From positions 30,477,764-30,541,763 of the forward strand of contig NC_088306.1 in assembly GCF_032854445.1 (NCBI RefSeq): a stretch of DNA of 64,000 nt, in the 5' to 3' direction. This DNA comes from Liolophura sinensis. Taxonomy: Eukaryota; Mollusca; Polyplacophora; Chitonida; Chitonidae. Positions within the stretch are counted from its first letter, which is position 1, and each line of letters opens with the position of its first letter. The notes below the pieces were generated by a model. The model had not been told where the DNA came from and searched no databases. It saw only the letters and a program-made list of their open reading frames with translations. A program made the position numbers and the translations under genes. Shown piece by piece: positions 41,761 through 56,934 of the stretch.

Positions 41761-42984
41761 CCTTTGGCGCAAATTCACGTCCGTTACAAAATACTTGTCT
41801 TACACCGATATGGTGGTAATATTTATTTGTTCCTGACAACAGGGAAAATTGGTCTGTACTCTTACAAATCTATGCGTCAAAAGAGCCATTCGTACACCAG
41901 CCGTCAGTCAACAAGGAAGTTCCAGGTGAACAATCATCAGACCAACTCCCAAAAAAACGTTTAAGACAAACCACCAGATAACAAAGAATGTATATCACGT
42001 ATGAAATCGAGACGGCTTCATACAGAGAGAAGCAGTTAGCGGTTATTAGTGATGTGGGAAAGATGCAAGGAATGCTCGGGGCGAAAGAGTGAAATCAATA
42101 TTCAAAATTTGTGCAAAATGTTTGCATATAAATCAATAACAAATATGGTATCTCATTTACGACATGATTGCATACATCCAACGTAGTGATCAAGTAATTC
42201 ATATACAGCCCCCCAGGCCCACTCCTCTTACAGCTGTTTTGTAATTTAATTCATTTTACCAATCTTTTTTGCTTTAGCTGTACATTTCGATAGATTACTT
42301 CGTGTTACTGGCAGAATCTTTCCTCTTTTTTGACCGACGCTTCGCTACATGCACTTCAAGTGCAAAAATTTCCGAACGATTTACAGAGATATTTCAACGG
42401 CTCTTTCGAAATCAATACAAATATTGGCCTTATCGAAACGAAACAAAGCGTCTGTCACACGCTCTGAAGGATCTTTGACCGCACCAAATCAGTGTGAGCC
42501 CAACAAAGATCAAACGGACGAAAACACAAGCATCCAACGAGCCTGATGTCTACTCTGTTATATACTTACATGTTTATAAAACAATCCCCTTCAAGTGTGC
42601 TCAAGTAAACATAACATATAAATTAGAAAAAAACGTGCATTTTTTCCTTCCGCTTTTTCTCAGCATAAGTTTTCAGCGATAATCTAAGAAAATCTGCACC
42701 AATAAATTCGTTCTCACGTTGGCTCTTGACCAAACGTGAGACGACGAGACTCCAGACGGCGATACGAGCAGGAAATGTCGCCTCGTTCAAATTTTAAAGC
42801 TTGGCGTCCTTTATTGAAGGAAATGTAAAATGTGAAATTAGGAGTATCACTTTAAGATTTCGGGATGTGGAATTAATAAAGATCTGATTCTACTTTTATG
42901 ATTTTATGTGTATGTTTGTGTGGGAGATAGTAAATACATTTGCAAATCTTTTTTTCCATATTGCTATATTAAACAACAGCAAAA
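41761..42984. other. No gene recognised
   Basis: Short ORFs only (for example 42349-42546 +), with no recognised product. Confidence 0.45.
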
Positions 42985-43090
42985 AGAGTAAAACCAGAAC
43001 ATTGACGACATTGTGATCATTTGGAAATGGTCACACGTATTTCTTGCCAAGTTATCTCAATCAATGACTTCATGCATGCCATAGTAATCG
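42985..43090 (+). repeat. Dispersed repeat R, copy C (diverged)
   Basis: agagtaaaaccagaacattg, acgacattgtgat, aaatggtcacacgta and ttcttgccaagttatctc follow the order of copies A and B, with more changes. Confidence 0.65.
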
Positions 43091-43348
43091 GACCATTGCT
43101 GAGTATCTGTGGAATTTAAGGTTTGCCCGAATTCAATCCATATAGTTTATCTCTAAAATTATGTTGGCAGATGCAATGCCACGCGCGAGTCAAGGAAATA
43201 TGTTTTGTGTATATATGTATAAAAATCGAAGAAAAATGTGCTATGATGTAATATATAGCTGTATGTATCTGGCGGTAAATGTATGTACTGACACATACGT
43301 ATGGCCAAGTCAAGCTGTAAGATGGAGCCTTGTGCAGTGTTGTGCACA

Positions 43349-43349
<1 letters not shown>

Positions 43350-43435
<86 letters not shown>
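43350..43435. repeat. (TA)n microsatellite
   Basis: About 85 bp of TA repeat. Four overlapping ORFs here read as alternating Ile-Tyr and are artefacts. Confidence 0.95.
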
Positions 43436-43437
<2 letters not shown>

Positions 43438-43608
43438 TGAACAAAACACACTTAAAACAATGTGTAAATTTTAACACAAACTCTGTTGTCTGAGTGACTC
43501 TAGAATGTATTCTGCTATAACAACACAATACTGTGTCATATTCAACATGATATTCTGTGAGTCTAACGCAATCTTTATGTTGATATAAGACAATTTAACA
43601 GAACAATA

Positions 43609-44110
43609 TATAGCATATAGAGAGTAAAACCAGAGTAGCGATGACAGTGTGAAAGTCATACAGCATAGAGAATAAAACCACAGCAGCGACGACAGTGTGA
43701 TACACGTACAGCATAGAGAGTAAAATCGCAGCAGCGACGACAGTGTGACAGACTTAAAGCAGAGAGAGTAAAACCAGAGCAATGACGACAGAGTGGCAGG
43801 TGTACAGCAGAGAATAAAAACCAGAGCAGCGACGACAGTGTGAAAGACGTACAGGAGAGAGAGTAAAACCAGAGCAGTGACAACAGAGTGACAGACGTAC
43901 AGCATAGACAGTAATACAAGAGCAACGACGACAGTGTGATAGACGTACAGCATAGAGAGTAAAACCAGGATAGTGATGACAGTCATACAGCATAGAGATT
44001 AAAACCCGAGCAGCGACGACAGTGATGGCAGTGAGATAGCTGGCATTTGGTCACATGTAACCGCTGAAATGTACATGTAAGATGCACTGAACGTTCTGTT
44101 CATCATTATT
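43609..44110 (+). repeat. Dispersed repeat R, copy D, with its first 48 bp amplified about 9 times
   Basis: The unit gtacagcatagagagtaaaa plus ccagagcagcgacgacagtg plus tgacagac recurs every 48 bp (taaaac at 43625, 43673, 43721 and 43769). The last unit continues into gagatagctggcatttggtc acatgtaaccgctgaaa, the downstream part of repeat R seen once in copies A-C. Minus-strand ORFs (171, 89 and 79 codons) are repeat products. Confidence 0.92.
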
Positions 44111-45856
44111 TTGACAGGATTAGCTTTGTTTTCACTTCACTATGTTAATCATAATCTGTTAAATTCATGTTAGTATGCTCTTCACACTGGTTTTCTGTCA
44201 TTACACGGTCCCTGTTGTCAGATAAACAGCGAACATGCTGAATTTGACCATGACTTACACTGCTAACCCTCAGCATCCCTGCATGATGAGAGCGAAAGTT
44301 CGGAACGGTAGTTAATATAAAGCGATGTATAAATGAGATTTATTTTCTTCTTATACCCTGTATGTACATATATTTACATAAAATATATAACAAAAGATAT
44401 ATATATGAGTAGGGACATGAACACAGAAAGCCCCTTTAGGATGCGAGCATCTTGGTCCACGCTGATAGAGCGGGCGATTTGGCATTCCCTGAGTGTTGTG
44501 TGTAGCCCAGCTGAATGCTTGCTAACGTCCCCCATAAGTAAACTATTCCACTTATTGTTAAGTCAACAGTATTGCCGATGATAGGGGAGGGCAGTGGTAA
44601 GAATCCCATCCCTCCATGATCAACATAGAGTAGCCCTTAATCCCCGAACAAATTTCCTGCCCTTTGTTTTGTCCATATTTCTGAAAATTATGTTACTTTC
44701 CCCGGGTGTCTTCACATCGTCAAGTCGAGCGATCGAGAAGCTCGACGATGACAGCCATTCGGAGCAAACTCTGTCATTATGTTTGTCCAAACACGGCTAA
44801 TACGCTGACAAACAACCGGTCGGTGGAAAGGCGTGATAGGGCTGTACTGCCAGAAAGGCTATCGGTAAACGAAGGTTTAGACGGACGGCACAAGAAAATC
44901 AACATTGCTTAGCCCGATAGCAGTAGCTGACGTTCGTTATGAATGATACAGTTGTAACATATCGAGACGCGCATGTGCACGTGCATGACGAAAGCAACCA
45001 ATCAAAATGCCGTATAGTAAAAAGCCGCGATGTCACGTTCCGTTGTTTGGAGTATGATCTGTTCTGATCCAATCAAATCAGACGACCGTAAATTGCCCCC
45101 ATTCAGCCAGCGGCCTGATAATTTCGTGGGAAAACAAAAGGAACTCGAACTCAACATGTTCCTGGCAATCATAACTCGGATTTAAGTGGCCAGCTTAGAA
45201 TGTTGTCGTATTGTTCTGTTAAAATCTCACTTTAAACCAGAAGTCGGTTGACAGCTTTGGAAGAAGTTTTCAGAAGGATGCTAGTTATGACTGCGGGGAA
45301 TTAACGCTGGCTCTAACTACAGAATTACCTCTATTCAGTGAATTTCCTCAGCTTGCCTTTCGTCACGTTTTGGATTGTTTGCTCTTTTGTCTCATTTCCC
45401 ATACGTTATTTTTTTTTCTCACAAGACGTCCATGGCACCATTGCTCACCTGATTTCCTGATTTTCTAGGTGACATTTTCAGTGTCTCTTTGAGGCTTTCT
45501 GGTGACAACTCCAGTTGTCTGTTCCAGGTACATTTTCCGACTTGTCTTTCCCCTGCTGGCGCTTTTCCACATGCGTTTTCTGCTAAATTTTTCATTTGAG
45601 CAATAAATGACTCAAACTTTCTAACTACATGGGTATAATCGATTATTGGTCGTGAATTCGAATCCAGCTACAGTCTTGCATAATGGAGTTTGTCCTTCTG
45701 AGGTGTACAACTGTACCCAGTTACCCCCAGCCACAAGGCTGATCCCTGTAATATAGAAATGCAAACCTTTTGTGTAGCATATAACACACAAATCCAGCTA
45801 ATAAATAAATCACGAAAAACTGGTCACTTCAGTATTTATCTGCAATGCTGACTTTG
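44111..45856. other. No gene assigned; GC-balanced patch 44590-44910 and a SINE-like B box
   Basis: The 44590-44910 patch contains ORFs (44706-44912 +) without recognised domains and a small gtcgagc/gctcgac inverted repeat near 44724. Near 45650 gtgaattcgaatccagc resembles a Pol III B box and is followed by ggcataatgg-like and cagccacaaggctgatc segments, perhaps an old SINE (about 45630-45790). Confidence 0.35.
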
Positions 45857-46008
45857 TATCCCGCTAGTCGTGGGAAGGTCTCAAGCAACCTGCGGATGGT
45901 CGTGGGTTTCCCTCGGGCTCTGTCTGGTTTCCTCCCGCCGTAATGCTGGCAGCCGTCGTATAAGTGAAATGTTCTTGAGTACGGCGTAAAACACCAATCA
46001 AATAAATG
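45857..46008 (+). mobile_element. 5'-truncated SINE of the main family, plus strand
   Basis: gtcgtgggaaggtctc, gcaacctgcggatggtcgtg, ggtttcctcccgccgtaatg, cgtcgtataagtgaaatg and gagtacggcgtaaaacacca are followed by atcaaataaatg. The head with the Pol III promoter is missing. Confidence 0.9.
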
Positions 46009-46260
46009 TTTTCTATGTTCGCGACTGTTTATAGATATTTTACAAAATATTTTTAAATCGCGGAGGATCTCAGATTGGTCAGTAGTGCCGATCAGCCAAC
46101 ACCTTATACCGGTTGGCCTGGTTACGTCATATTGACGTCATTATGTAAAAATTATTTATTGTCATGTTTCGTAATTGACGTCTGGTATGAAGGTGTCGGG
46201 TTTTGCGTTTCTATTGAGAATCGAAAATTATTATTGCCTTAGGAGTTTAAATACCATTGC

Positions 46261-46286
46261 ATACACACACACACGCACACACACAT
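46261..46286. repeat. (CA)n short microsatellite
   Basis: cacacacacacgcacacaca, about 26 bp. Confidence 0.85.
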
Positions 46287-46345
46287 ATATAGAAAGACAT
46301 GTAAATACAGTTTTTCTGGATCATGCCCATTGATAATACTTGATG

Positions 46346-46449
46346 CTGCTCTGCCCGATTTCCTCCCACTATAATGCCAGCTGCCGTCGTATAATTGAAA
46401 TATTCTTATGGTGAGTACGGCGTAAAACACCAATGGAATAAATAAATAT
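46346..46449 (+). mobile_element. SINE 3' fragment of the main family, plus strand
   Basis: ctctgcccgatttcctccca, ctgccgtcgtataattgaaa and gagtacggcgtaaaacacca are followed by atggaataaataaata. Only the last about 100 bp are present. A 6-bp insertion (atggtg) splits the ttcttgagtacgg segment. Confidence 0.88.
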
Positions 46450-46507
46450 GTTTTCGAGCACCTTCAGGGAGAATTCAGTTAAAGTACAAATCTTCGTGTG
46501 AACTCTA

Positions 46508-48676
<2,169 letters not shown>

Positions 48677-51600
48677 CCAATGACTGTATATAACCAACAT
48701 GCCTCTCTACCAACGGCTGGATATAATCAACAGTCCTCTCCTACCAATGACTGGATATAATCAACAACCTCTCCTACCAATGACTGTGTACAATCAACAG
48801 CCTGTCCTACCAATGACTGTTTATAATCAACAGTCTCTCCTACCAATGACTGGATATAATCAACAGTTTCTCCAATCAATGACTGTATATAATCAACAGC
48901 CTCTCCTACCAATGACTGTATATAATCAACAGCCTGTCCTACCAATGACTGTTTATAATCAACAGTCTCTCCTACCAATGACTGGATATAATCAACAGTT
49001 TCTCCAATCAATGACTGTATATAATCAACAGCCTCTCCTACCAATGACTGTATATAATCAACAACCTCTCCTACCAATGACTGGTTATAATCAACAGTCT
49101 CTCCTACCAATGACTCGATAAAATCAACACCCTCTCCTACTAATGACTGTATACAATCAACAGTCTCTCCTACCAACGACTGGATATAACCAACAGCCTC
49201 TCCTACCAATGACTGGTTATAATCAACAGTCTCTCCTACCAATAACTGGATATAATCAACAACCTCTCCTACCAATAACTGGTTATAATCAACAGCCTCT
49301 ACTACCAATGACTGGTTATAATCAACAGCTTGTCCTGCCAATGACTGCATGTAATCAACAGCTTGTCCTACCAATGACTGTGAATAATCAACAGCCTCTC
49401 CTACCAATGACTGGAAATAATCAACAGTCTCTCCCACCATTGACTGTATATAATCAACAGCCTCTCCTACCAATGACTGTATATAATCAACAGCCTCTAC
49501 TACCAATGACTGGTTATAATCAACAGCTTGTCCTGCCAATGACTGTATGTAATCAACAGCTTGTCCTACCAATGGCTGTGAATAATCAACAGCCTCTCCT
49601 ACCAATGACTGGAAATAATCAACAGCCTCCCCCACCATTGACTGTATATAATCAACAGCCTCTCCTACCAATGACTGTGTATAACCAACAGTCTCTCCTA
49701 TCAATGACTGTATATAATCAACAGCCCCTCCTACCAATGACTGTATATAATCAACAGCCTCTACTACCAATGACTGGTTATAATCAACAGCTTGTCCTGC
49801 CAATGACTGTATGTAATCAACAGCTTGTCCTACCAATGACTGTGAATAATCAACAGCCTCTCCTACCAATGACTGGAAATAATCAACAGTCTCCCCCACC
49901 ATTGACTGTATATAATCAACAGCCTCTCCTACCAATGACTGTGTATAACCAACAGTCTCTCCTACCAATGACTGGATATAATCAACAGACTCTCCTACCA
50001 ATGACTGGATGTAAATAACAGCTTCTCCTACCAATCACTGGTTATAATCAACAGCTTCTCCTGCCAATAACTGGATACAACCAACAACCCCTCCTACCAA
50101 TGACTGGATGTAATTAACAGCCTCTTCTACCAAAAACTGGTTATATTCAACAACCTCTCCTACCAATGACTGGATATAACCAACAGTAACTCCTACTGAG
50201 GACTAGATGTAATTAACACCCTCTCCTACCAATAACTGGATGTAATGAACAGCCTCTCGTAAAAATGACTGGATATAATCAACAGTCTCTCCTACCAATG
50301 ACTGGATATGACCAACAGTCTCTCCTACCAATGACCGTGTATAATCAACAACCTCCTCTACCAATGACTGGTTATATTCAACAACCCCTCCTACCAATGA
50401 CTGGATATAACCAACAGTCTCTTCTATCAATGACTGGATATAATTAACAGCCTCTCCTACCAATAACTGGATGTAATGAACAGCCTCTCGTAAAAATGAC
50501 TGGATATAATCAACAGTCTCTCTAGCAATGATTGTATGTAATCAACAGTCTCTCCTACCAATGACTGTATATAACCAACAATCTCTCCTACCAATGACTG
50601 GATATAACCAACAGTCTGTCCTACCAATGACTGGATATAACCAACAGTCTCTTCTATCAATGACTGGATATAATTAACAGTCTCTTTTACCAAGGACTGG
50701 ATGTAATTAACAGCCTCTCCTACAAATGACTGGATGTAATTAACAGCCTCTCCTAAAAATGACTGTATATAATCAGCAGCCTCTTTAGCAATGACTGTAT
50801 GTAACCAATAACCTCTCCTACCAATGACTGGATATAATCGACAGCCTCTCCTACCAATCACTGGCTATAATCAACAGTCTCTCATAACAATGACTGAAAA
50901 TAATCAACAGTCTCTCCTACCAATGACTGTATGTAATCAACAGCCTTTCCTATCAATGACTGGATGCAATCAACAATCTCTTCTACCAATGGCTGGTTCT
51001 TATAAACAGTCTCTCCTACCAATGACAGGATATAACCAACAGTCTCTTCTACCAGTCACTGGTTATAATCAACAGCTTGTATTACCAATGACTGTGTATA
51101 ACCAACAGTCTCTTCTACCAATGACTTTTTATAATTAACAGTCTCTCTTACCAATGGCTGGTTATAACCAACAGCCCCTCCTACTAATGACTGTGTATAA
51201 TCAACAGCCTCTCCTACCAATGACTGGATATAATCAACAGCCTCTCCTACCAATGACTGGATATAATCAACAGCCTGTCCTACCAATGACAGTGTACAAT
51301 CAACAGTCTCTCCTACCAATGACTGTGTATAACCAACAGTCTCTCCTACCAATAATTGAATATAACCAACAACCCCTCCTACCAATGACTGGATGTAATT
51401 AACAGCCTCTTCTACCAAAACTGGTTTCATTCAACAACCTCTCCTACCAATGACTGGATATAACCAACAGTCTCTTTTACCAAGGACTGGATATAACCAA
51501 CAGTCTCTTTTACCAAGGACTGGATGTAATTAACAGCCTCTCCTACAAATGACTAAATGTAATTAACAGCCTCTCCTACCAATGACTGGATATTATAAAC

Positions 51601-54200
51601 AGTCTCTTCTACCAATGACTGGTTATAATCCACAGCTTGTCTTACCAATGACTGGTTATAATGAACAGTCTCTCCTACCAATGACAGGATATAACCAACA
51701 GCCTCTCCTACCAATGCCTGGTTATAATCCACAGCTTCTCCTACCAAGGACTGTATTTAATCAACAGTCTCTCCAACAAATGACTGTATATAATCAACAG
51801 CTTGTCCTACTAATGGCCGGATATAACCAACAGTCTCTCCTACCAATGACTGGATATAACCAACAGTCTCTCCTACCAATGACTGGATATAACCAACAGT
51901 CTCTCCTACCAATGACTGGATATAACCAACAGTCTCTCCTACCAATGACCGTGTATAATCAACAACCTCCTCTACCAATGACTGGTTATATTCAACAACC
52001 CCTCCTACCAATGACTGGATATAACCAACAGTCTCTTCTATCAATGACTGGATATAATTAACAGCCTCTCCTACCAATAACTGGATGTAATGAACAGCCT
52101 CTCGTAAAAATGACTGGATATAATCAACAGTCTCTCTAGCAATGATTGTATGTAATCAACAGTCTCTCCTACCAATGACTGTATATAACCAACAATCTCT
52201 CCTACCAATGACTGTATATAACCAACAATCTCTCCTACCAATGACTGGATATAACCAACAGTCTCTCCTACCAATGACTGGATATAACCAACAGTCTCTT
52301 CTATCAATGACTGGATATAATTAACAGTCTCTTTTACCAAGGACTGGATGTAATTAACAGCCTCTCCTACAAATGACTAAATGTAATTAACAGCCTCTCC
52401 TACCAATGACTGTATATAATCAACAGCCTCTTTAGCAATGACTGTATATAACCAACAACCTCTCTTACCAATGACTGGTTATAATGAACAGTCTCTCCTA
52501 CCAATGACAGGATATAACCAACAGCCTCTCCTACCAATGCCTGGTTATAATCCACAGCTTCTCCTACCAAGGACTGTATTTAATCAACAGTCTCTCCAAC
52601 AAATGACTGTATATAATCAACAGCTTGTCCTACTAATGGCCGGATATAACCAACAGTCTCTCCTACCAATGACTGGATATAACCAACAGTCTCTTCTATC
52701 AATGACTGGATATAATTAACAGCCTCTCCTACCAATAACTGGATGTAATGAACAGCCTCTCGTAAAAATGACTGGATATAATCAACAGTCTCTCCTACCA
52801 ATGACTGGATATAACCAACAGTCTCTCCTACCAATGACTGTGTATAATCAACAACCTCCTCTACCAATGACTGGTTATATTCAACAACCCCTCCTACCAA
52901 TGACTGGATATAACCAACAGTCTCTTCTATCAATGACTGGATATAATTAACAGCCTCTCCTACCAATAACTGGATGTAATGAACAGCCTCTCGTAAAAAT
53001 GACTGGATATAATCAACAGTCTCTCTAGCAATGACTGTATGTAATCAACAGTCTCTCCTACCAATGACTGTATATAACCAACAATCTCTCCTACCAATGA
53101 CTGGATATAATCAACAGTCTCTCCTACCAATGACTGGATATCATCAACAGTCTCTCCTACCAATGACTGTATATAATGAACAGCCTCTCCTACCAATGAC
53201 TGTATATAACCAACAATCTCTCCTACCAATGACTGGATATAACCAACAGTCTCTCCTACCAATGACTGGATATCATCAACAGTCTCTCCTACCAATGACT
53301 GTATATAATGAACAGCCTCTCCTACCAATGACTGGATATAATCAACAGCCTCTCCTACCAATGACTGTATATAATCAACATCCTCTACTGCCAATGACTG
53401 TATATAACCAACAGCCTCTCCTACCAATGACTGGATATAGTTAACAGACTCTTCTACCAATGATTGGATGTAAATAAAGGCCTCTCCTACCAATGACTGT
53501 ATATAATCAACAGCCTCTCCTACCAATGACTGTATATAATCAACAGCCTCTACTGCCGATGACTGTATATAACCAACAGCCTCTCCTACCAATGACTGGA
53601 TATAATTAACAGACTCTTCTACCAATGATTGGATGTAAATAAAAGCCTCTCCTACCGATGACTGGTTGTTATAAACAGTCTCTTCTACCAATGACTGGTT
53701 ATAATCCACAGCTTGTCTTACCAATGACTGTATATAATCAACAGCTTGTCCTACCAATGACTGGATATAACCAAGTCTCTCCTACCAATGACTGAATATA
53801 ACCAACAGCCTCTCCTACCAATGACTGGTTATAGTCAACAATCTCTCCTACCAATGACTGGATATAATCAACCTCTCCTACCAATGACTGGATATAATCA
53901 ACCTCTCCTACCAATGACTGGATATAATCAACCTCTCCTACCAATGACTGGATATAATCAACCTCTCCTAACAATGACTGGTTATAATCAACAGATTGTC
54001 CTACCAACGACTGTATATAATCAACAGCCTCTTCTACTAATAACTGTATATAATCAACAGCCTCTCCTACCAATGACTGGATATAATCAACAGTCTCTCC
54101 TGCCAATGACTGGTTATAACCAACAGCTTGTCCTACAAATGACTGGATATAATTAGCAGTTTCTGCACCAATGACTGTATATAACCAACAGCTGTATACA
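48677..54200. repeat. 5.5-kb tandem array, 33-bp unit, about 165 copies
   Basis: The unit is caacagtctctcctaccaat followed by gactggatataat (33 bp), with common cagcct/cagtct, ggata/gtata/ggtta and aatcaac/aaccaac variants. Because 33 is a multiple of three, one plus frame reads NQQSLLPMTGY and one minus frame reads VGETVDYIQSL for long stretches (up to 435 codons on the minus strand, 48727-50034). Stops recur through variants such as ataattaac and tctctagcaatg. A marker segment (aataactggatgtaatgaac) recurs at about 50231, 50462, 52076, 52735 and 52965, showing higher-order duplication. A few units are 30 bp (53860-53960). I see no splice sites, signal sequence or conserved flanking exons, so I treat it as satellite. 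Confidence 0.97.
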
Positions 54201-55091
54201 GTGAACAGCCTCTAGTATAGTGTGGTGGCTGGCAAGTGGTTATACGCGCCCATTCTAATCAGCACTTGGCCTATCCACTTATGCCGAGAGTCAAATGACT
54301 GAAAATCAAGAGTTTGATTGGAATTAATACATAAAACAAACGATTTTATCATCTGTATATTTAATTTATTTCTGTTACCATACAGGTGTATTATTGTTTG
54401 AGATTTCACAATACACACAAGGGCGTAACCTTAATGTCCGTACTTACTGGTAACGAACACAGGTAAGAAGAAAGGGAGAGTCTAAATTTAAATATTACGG
54501 CACTTATACATATAAACAAGGAAACACCCACCCCTGCTGAAGATGTTTAGAAATAAATAAATTCAACAGGTTTGTCATTTATGTCTACTTCCAGCCGTAT
54601 TATTTCACAATACACAAATGGCGAACAGGGAGTCCCGTGTCCGTTTCATCCGTAATAAATAGCTATAACTTAGCTGACAACCGGTTAAACATCGCCATTA
54701 TGTTGCCCAAAATAACAAAACAGCCTAAAACTCGAAATTTACCAAGTTGACAGTTTTGTGATGACTGGCACACGCTGGTGTTGCGGGATTTCACGCATTA
54801 TCCCGCAAGATATGTAATGTTCCAAAATGCACAGTGAATGAGTATTATACGATTTCCTATCCGAAGTTACAAAATTATTCTGTAGACACCTAGCTCTGAA
54901 AATATGTACTGCATAGCCATATAGCTATACTCATCAAACAGAAACGTTTTTATGCACAAAAAGAAAGTTTTCTTTTGTACATATGCAAATATCATCTTTC
55001 TATCAAACATGATAATAATGTGAATTTTGGAGCAATAAAGACAACTTTCGAAACATAGTTCTCGGTTGGAAATACATGCACAGATGGGCTT
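54201..55091. other. No gene recognised
   Basis: AT-rich intergenic sequence with no repeats or ORFs of note. Confidence 0.5.
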
Positions 55092-55170
55092 AAAAGTATT
55101 TAAAGCTGAAATGTGGCTAAGTGTTTAAAGCTGAAATGTGACAGAAGTGTTTAAAGCTGAAATGTGATTG
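55092..55170. repeat. Three tandem copies of a 26-28-bp unit
   Basis: gtgtttaaagctgaaatgtg recurs three times with short variable linkers. Confidence 0.8.
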
Positions 55171-55374
55171 GCCATATAAAACTAAGAATCTTGAGTTATC
55201 ACATGGATTGGTGTAATCTGTATTGTGTTTATAACCATACGTATTATTCTAACAACCTAACCAAAAGAACAGTGCAACAAATTACCACGAGATTGCTGAT
55301 TTGAAATAATGCAATGGTACACTTCCGTAAAATGCACAACCATGCATGCAAAACCACACGACGCTAGTTATAAA

Positions 55375-55770
55375 CTAGCAAAAGAGTTTTTGTGGTGGAA
55401 TTCTGCAAACAATAATGCTATAGTTATACACGAAAATGTACAATCATACATGCAATACACAAAGAAACAAACACATAAAACAAGTGGAATTGGTTAATTA
55501 CTAGGAAAGCGTTTCTGGTGCATTCTGTTAATAATTACGCCATAGTTGCCAGAAAATGTTTACGTTTTGCAATACACTATCATACGCGCAATACACAAAG
55601 AAACAAAGCTACAAGACAAGTGGAATTAGAGCATTTGGAAAGAGTTTCTGGCACTGGAATTCTGCTAATGATCATGCTACTTCTCTGCATGACTATAGAC
55701 TATTATGCATGTAATGCGACATGAAACATGAAACCCAAAGTGGAATTACAGCTAAAGCAAGAGGAAAGAA
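55375..55770. repeat. Degenerate tandem repeat, about 120-135-bp unit, three copies
   Basis: Each copy has in order ggaaag(a/c)gttt(t/c)tggtg, attctg(c/t)(a/t)aa, a catgcaatacacaaagaaac-like segment and acaagtggaatt. Copies begin near 55378, 55505 and 55632. ORFs in it (55309-55497, 55518-55724) are not recognised. Confidence 0.65.
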
Positions 55771-56777
55771 TTCCTGAACATGAACACAGGCTAGCCCAGG
55801 AATAAAACTACGCTCTGAACCAGACAGAACTTTGATTTCTGCACATCTCTGAAATCGTGCCACAGAGTTGTTCTTACACATAAAAAGCCATAATCATTCA
55901 CTCATTCTTATCCATAAAGCAGATAAGTTTACACATTTCTGAACTGACTTTCATGTACACAAGCTTCCCTCTTCGTACAAACCATTGGCATACATTCATG
56001 ACTTTCTAGCATTCACATATCCACCGTAATACGTATATCTCTGAAACTACAGAATTCTTGGTACAAGTATGAAGAGTATCAAGTATCGACGAACTACAGA
56101 AGCCTTCATACATACATAACCATGGTATCAGACATTTCATTAAAGACAACCCATTCGTATATACAAAAGTATATACGAGTTTACAGGGTAGGCCGAAATA
56201 ACCTTTGTCCACCGAGACTGACATTTCTCTCCGGCTCTCGTACTGCCAAAACGGCAATTGATGTTAAGATTTTAAGGGTCTTACAGCCACAACAGTCATA
56301 TATATATATATTTATAAAAGTATGTACATGTACATATTTGAAAAACTATGTAAAAAAAGCAATGTCACAAGGCAAATAATACAATTAAAATACTTTCCGG
56401 CAAGAAACAAGAAATTTATAACTTTCCTACATATACAAACAATGTGCTACAGTTAACAAATTAAAAACAAGATGCAACACGTTTGCGGACAAAAGCGTAC
56501 AAGTAAGACTTTGAAAACGGTTCAGCATAAGGGACCGCGCACTGTTCAAAATCCAACGACGGTATTGAACCCACACATCCTGGCAGAAACAACCCCCAAT
56601 CTTGTCGTTCTTGGAGCAGCAAATTAGCACATGCTGATACAAAAGCCGTGCCCCAGTATGGTTTGTCAGAGAAACATTAACCACCGACATACACATTGCT
56701 TCAGGATCTAAAATGTCGACAAAAACAGGAAGAAGCACTCTGGAAGTACTGCCTTACGTTACAAATGTCCCCCACAG
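55771..56777. other. No gene recognised
   Basis: Unique sequence. ORFs of 60-103 codons (for example 56427-56738 -) have no recognisable domain. Confidence 0.4.
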
Positions 56778-56934
56778 TTTGAAGCGTCCTAACAGTCTCA
56801 GCTAGGTAAATGTAGGTCTGAAGCGTCCTAACAGTCTCAGCTAGGTCAATGTAGGTCTGAAGCGTCCTAACAGTCTCAGCTAGGTCAATGTAGGTCTGAA
56901 GCGTCCTAACAGTCTCAGCTAGCTCAATATTCAA
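56778..56934. repeat. Tandem array, 39-bp unit, four copies
   Basis: gaagcgtcctaacagtctca followed by gctaggtcaatgtaggtct repeats every 39 bp almost unchanged. On the minus strand this reads as a 13-residue period (LAETVRTLQTYID) within an ORF at 56701-56934. There is no independent support for a gene. Confidence 0.92.

Noticed and set aside
43116-43528. ORFs rich in Ile-Tyr repeats
   Set aside because: Translation of a (TA)n microsatellite.
44706-44912. 68-codon plus-strand ORF in a GC-balanced patch
   Set aside because: No domain, no splice context and no partner exon; kept only as a note on composition.
48727-50034. 435-codon minus-strand ORF (and plus-strand ORFs of 291 and 140 codons) in the 33-bp array
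   Set aside because: The openness follows from a stop-free unit of 33 bp. Both strands are equally open, stops recur elsewhere in the array, and there are no splice sites or flanking coding sequence.
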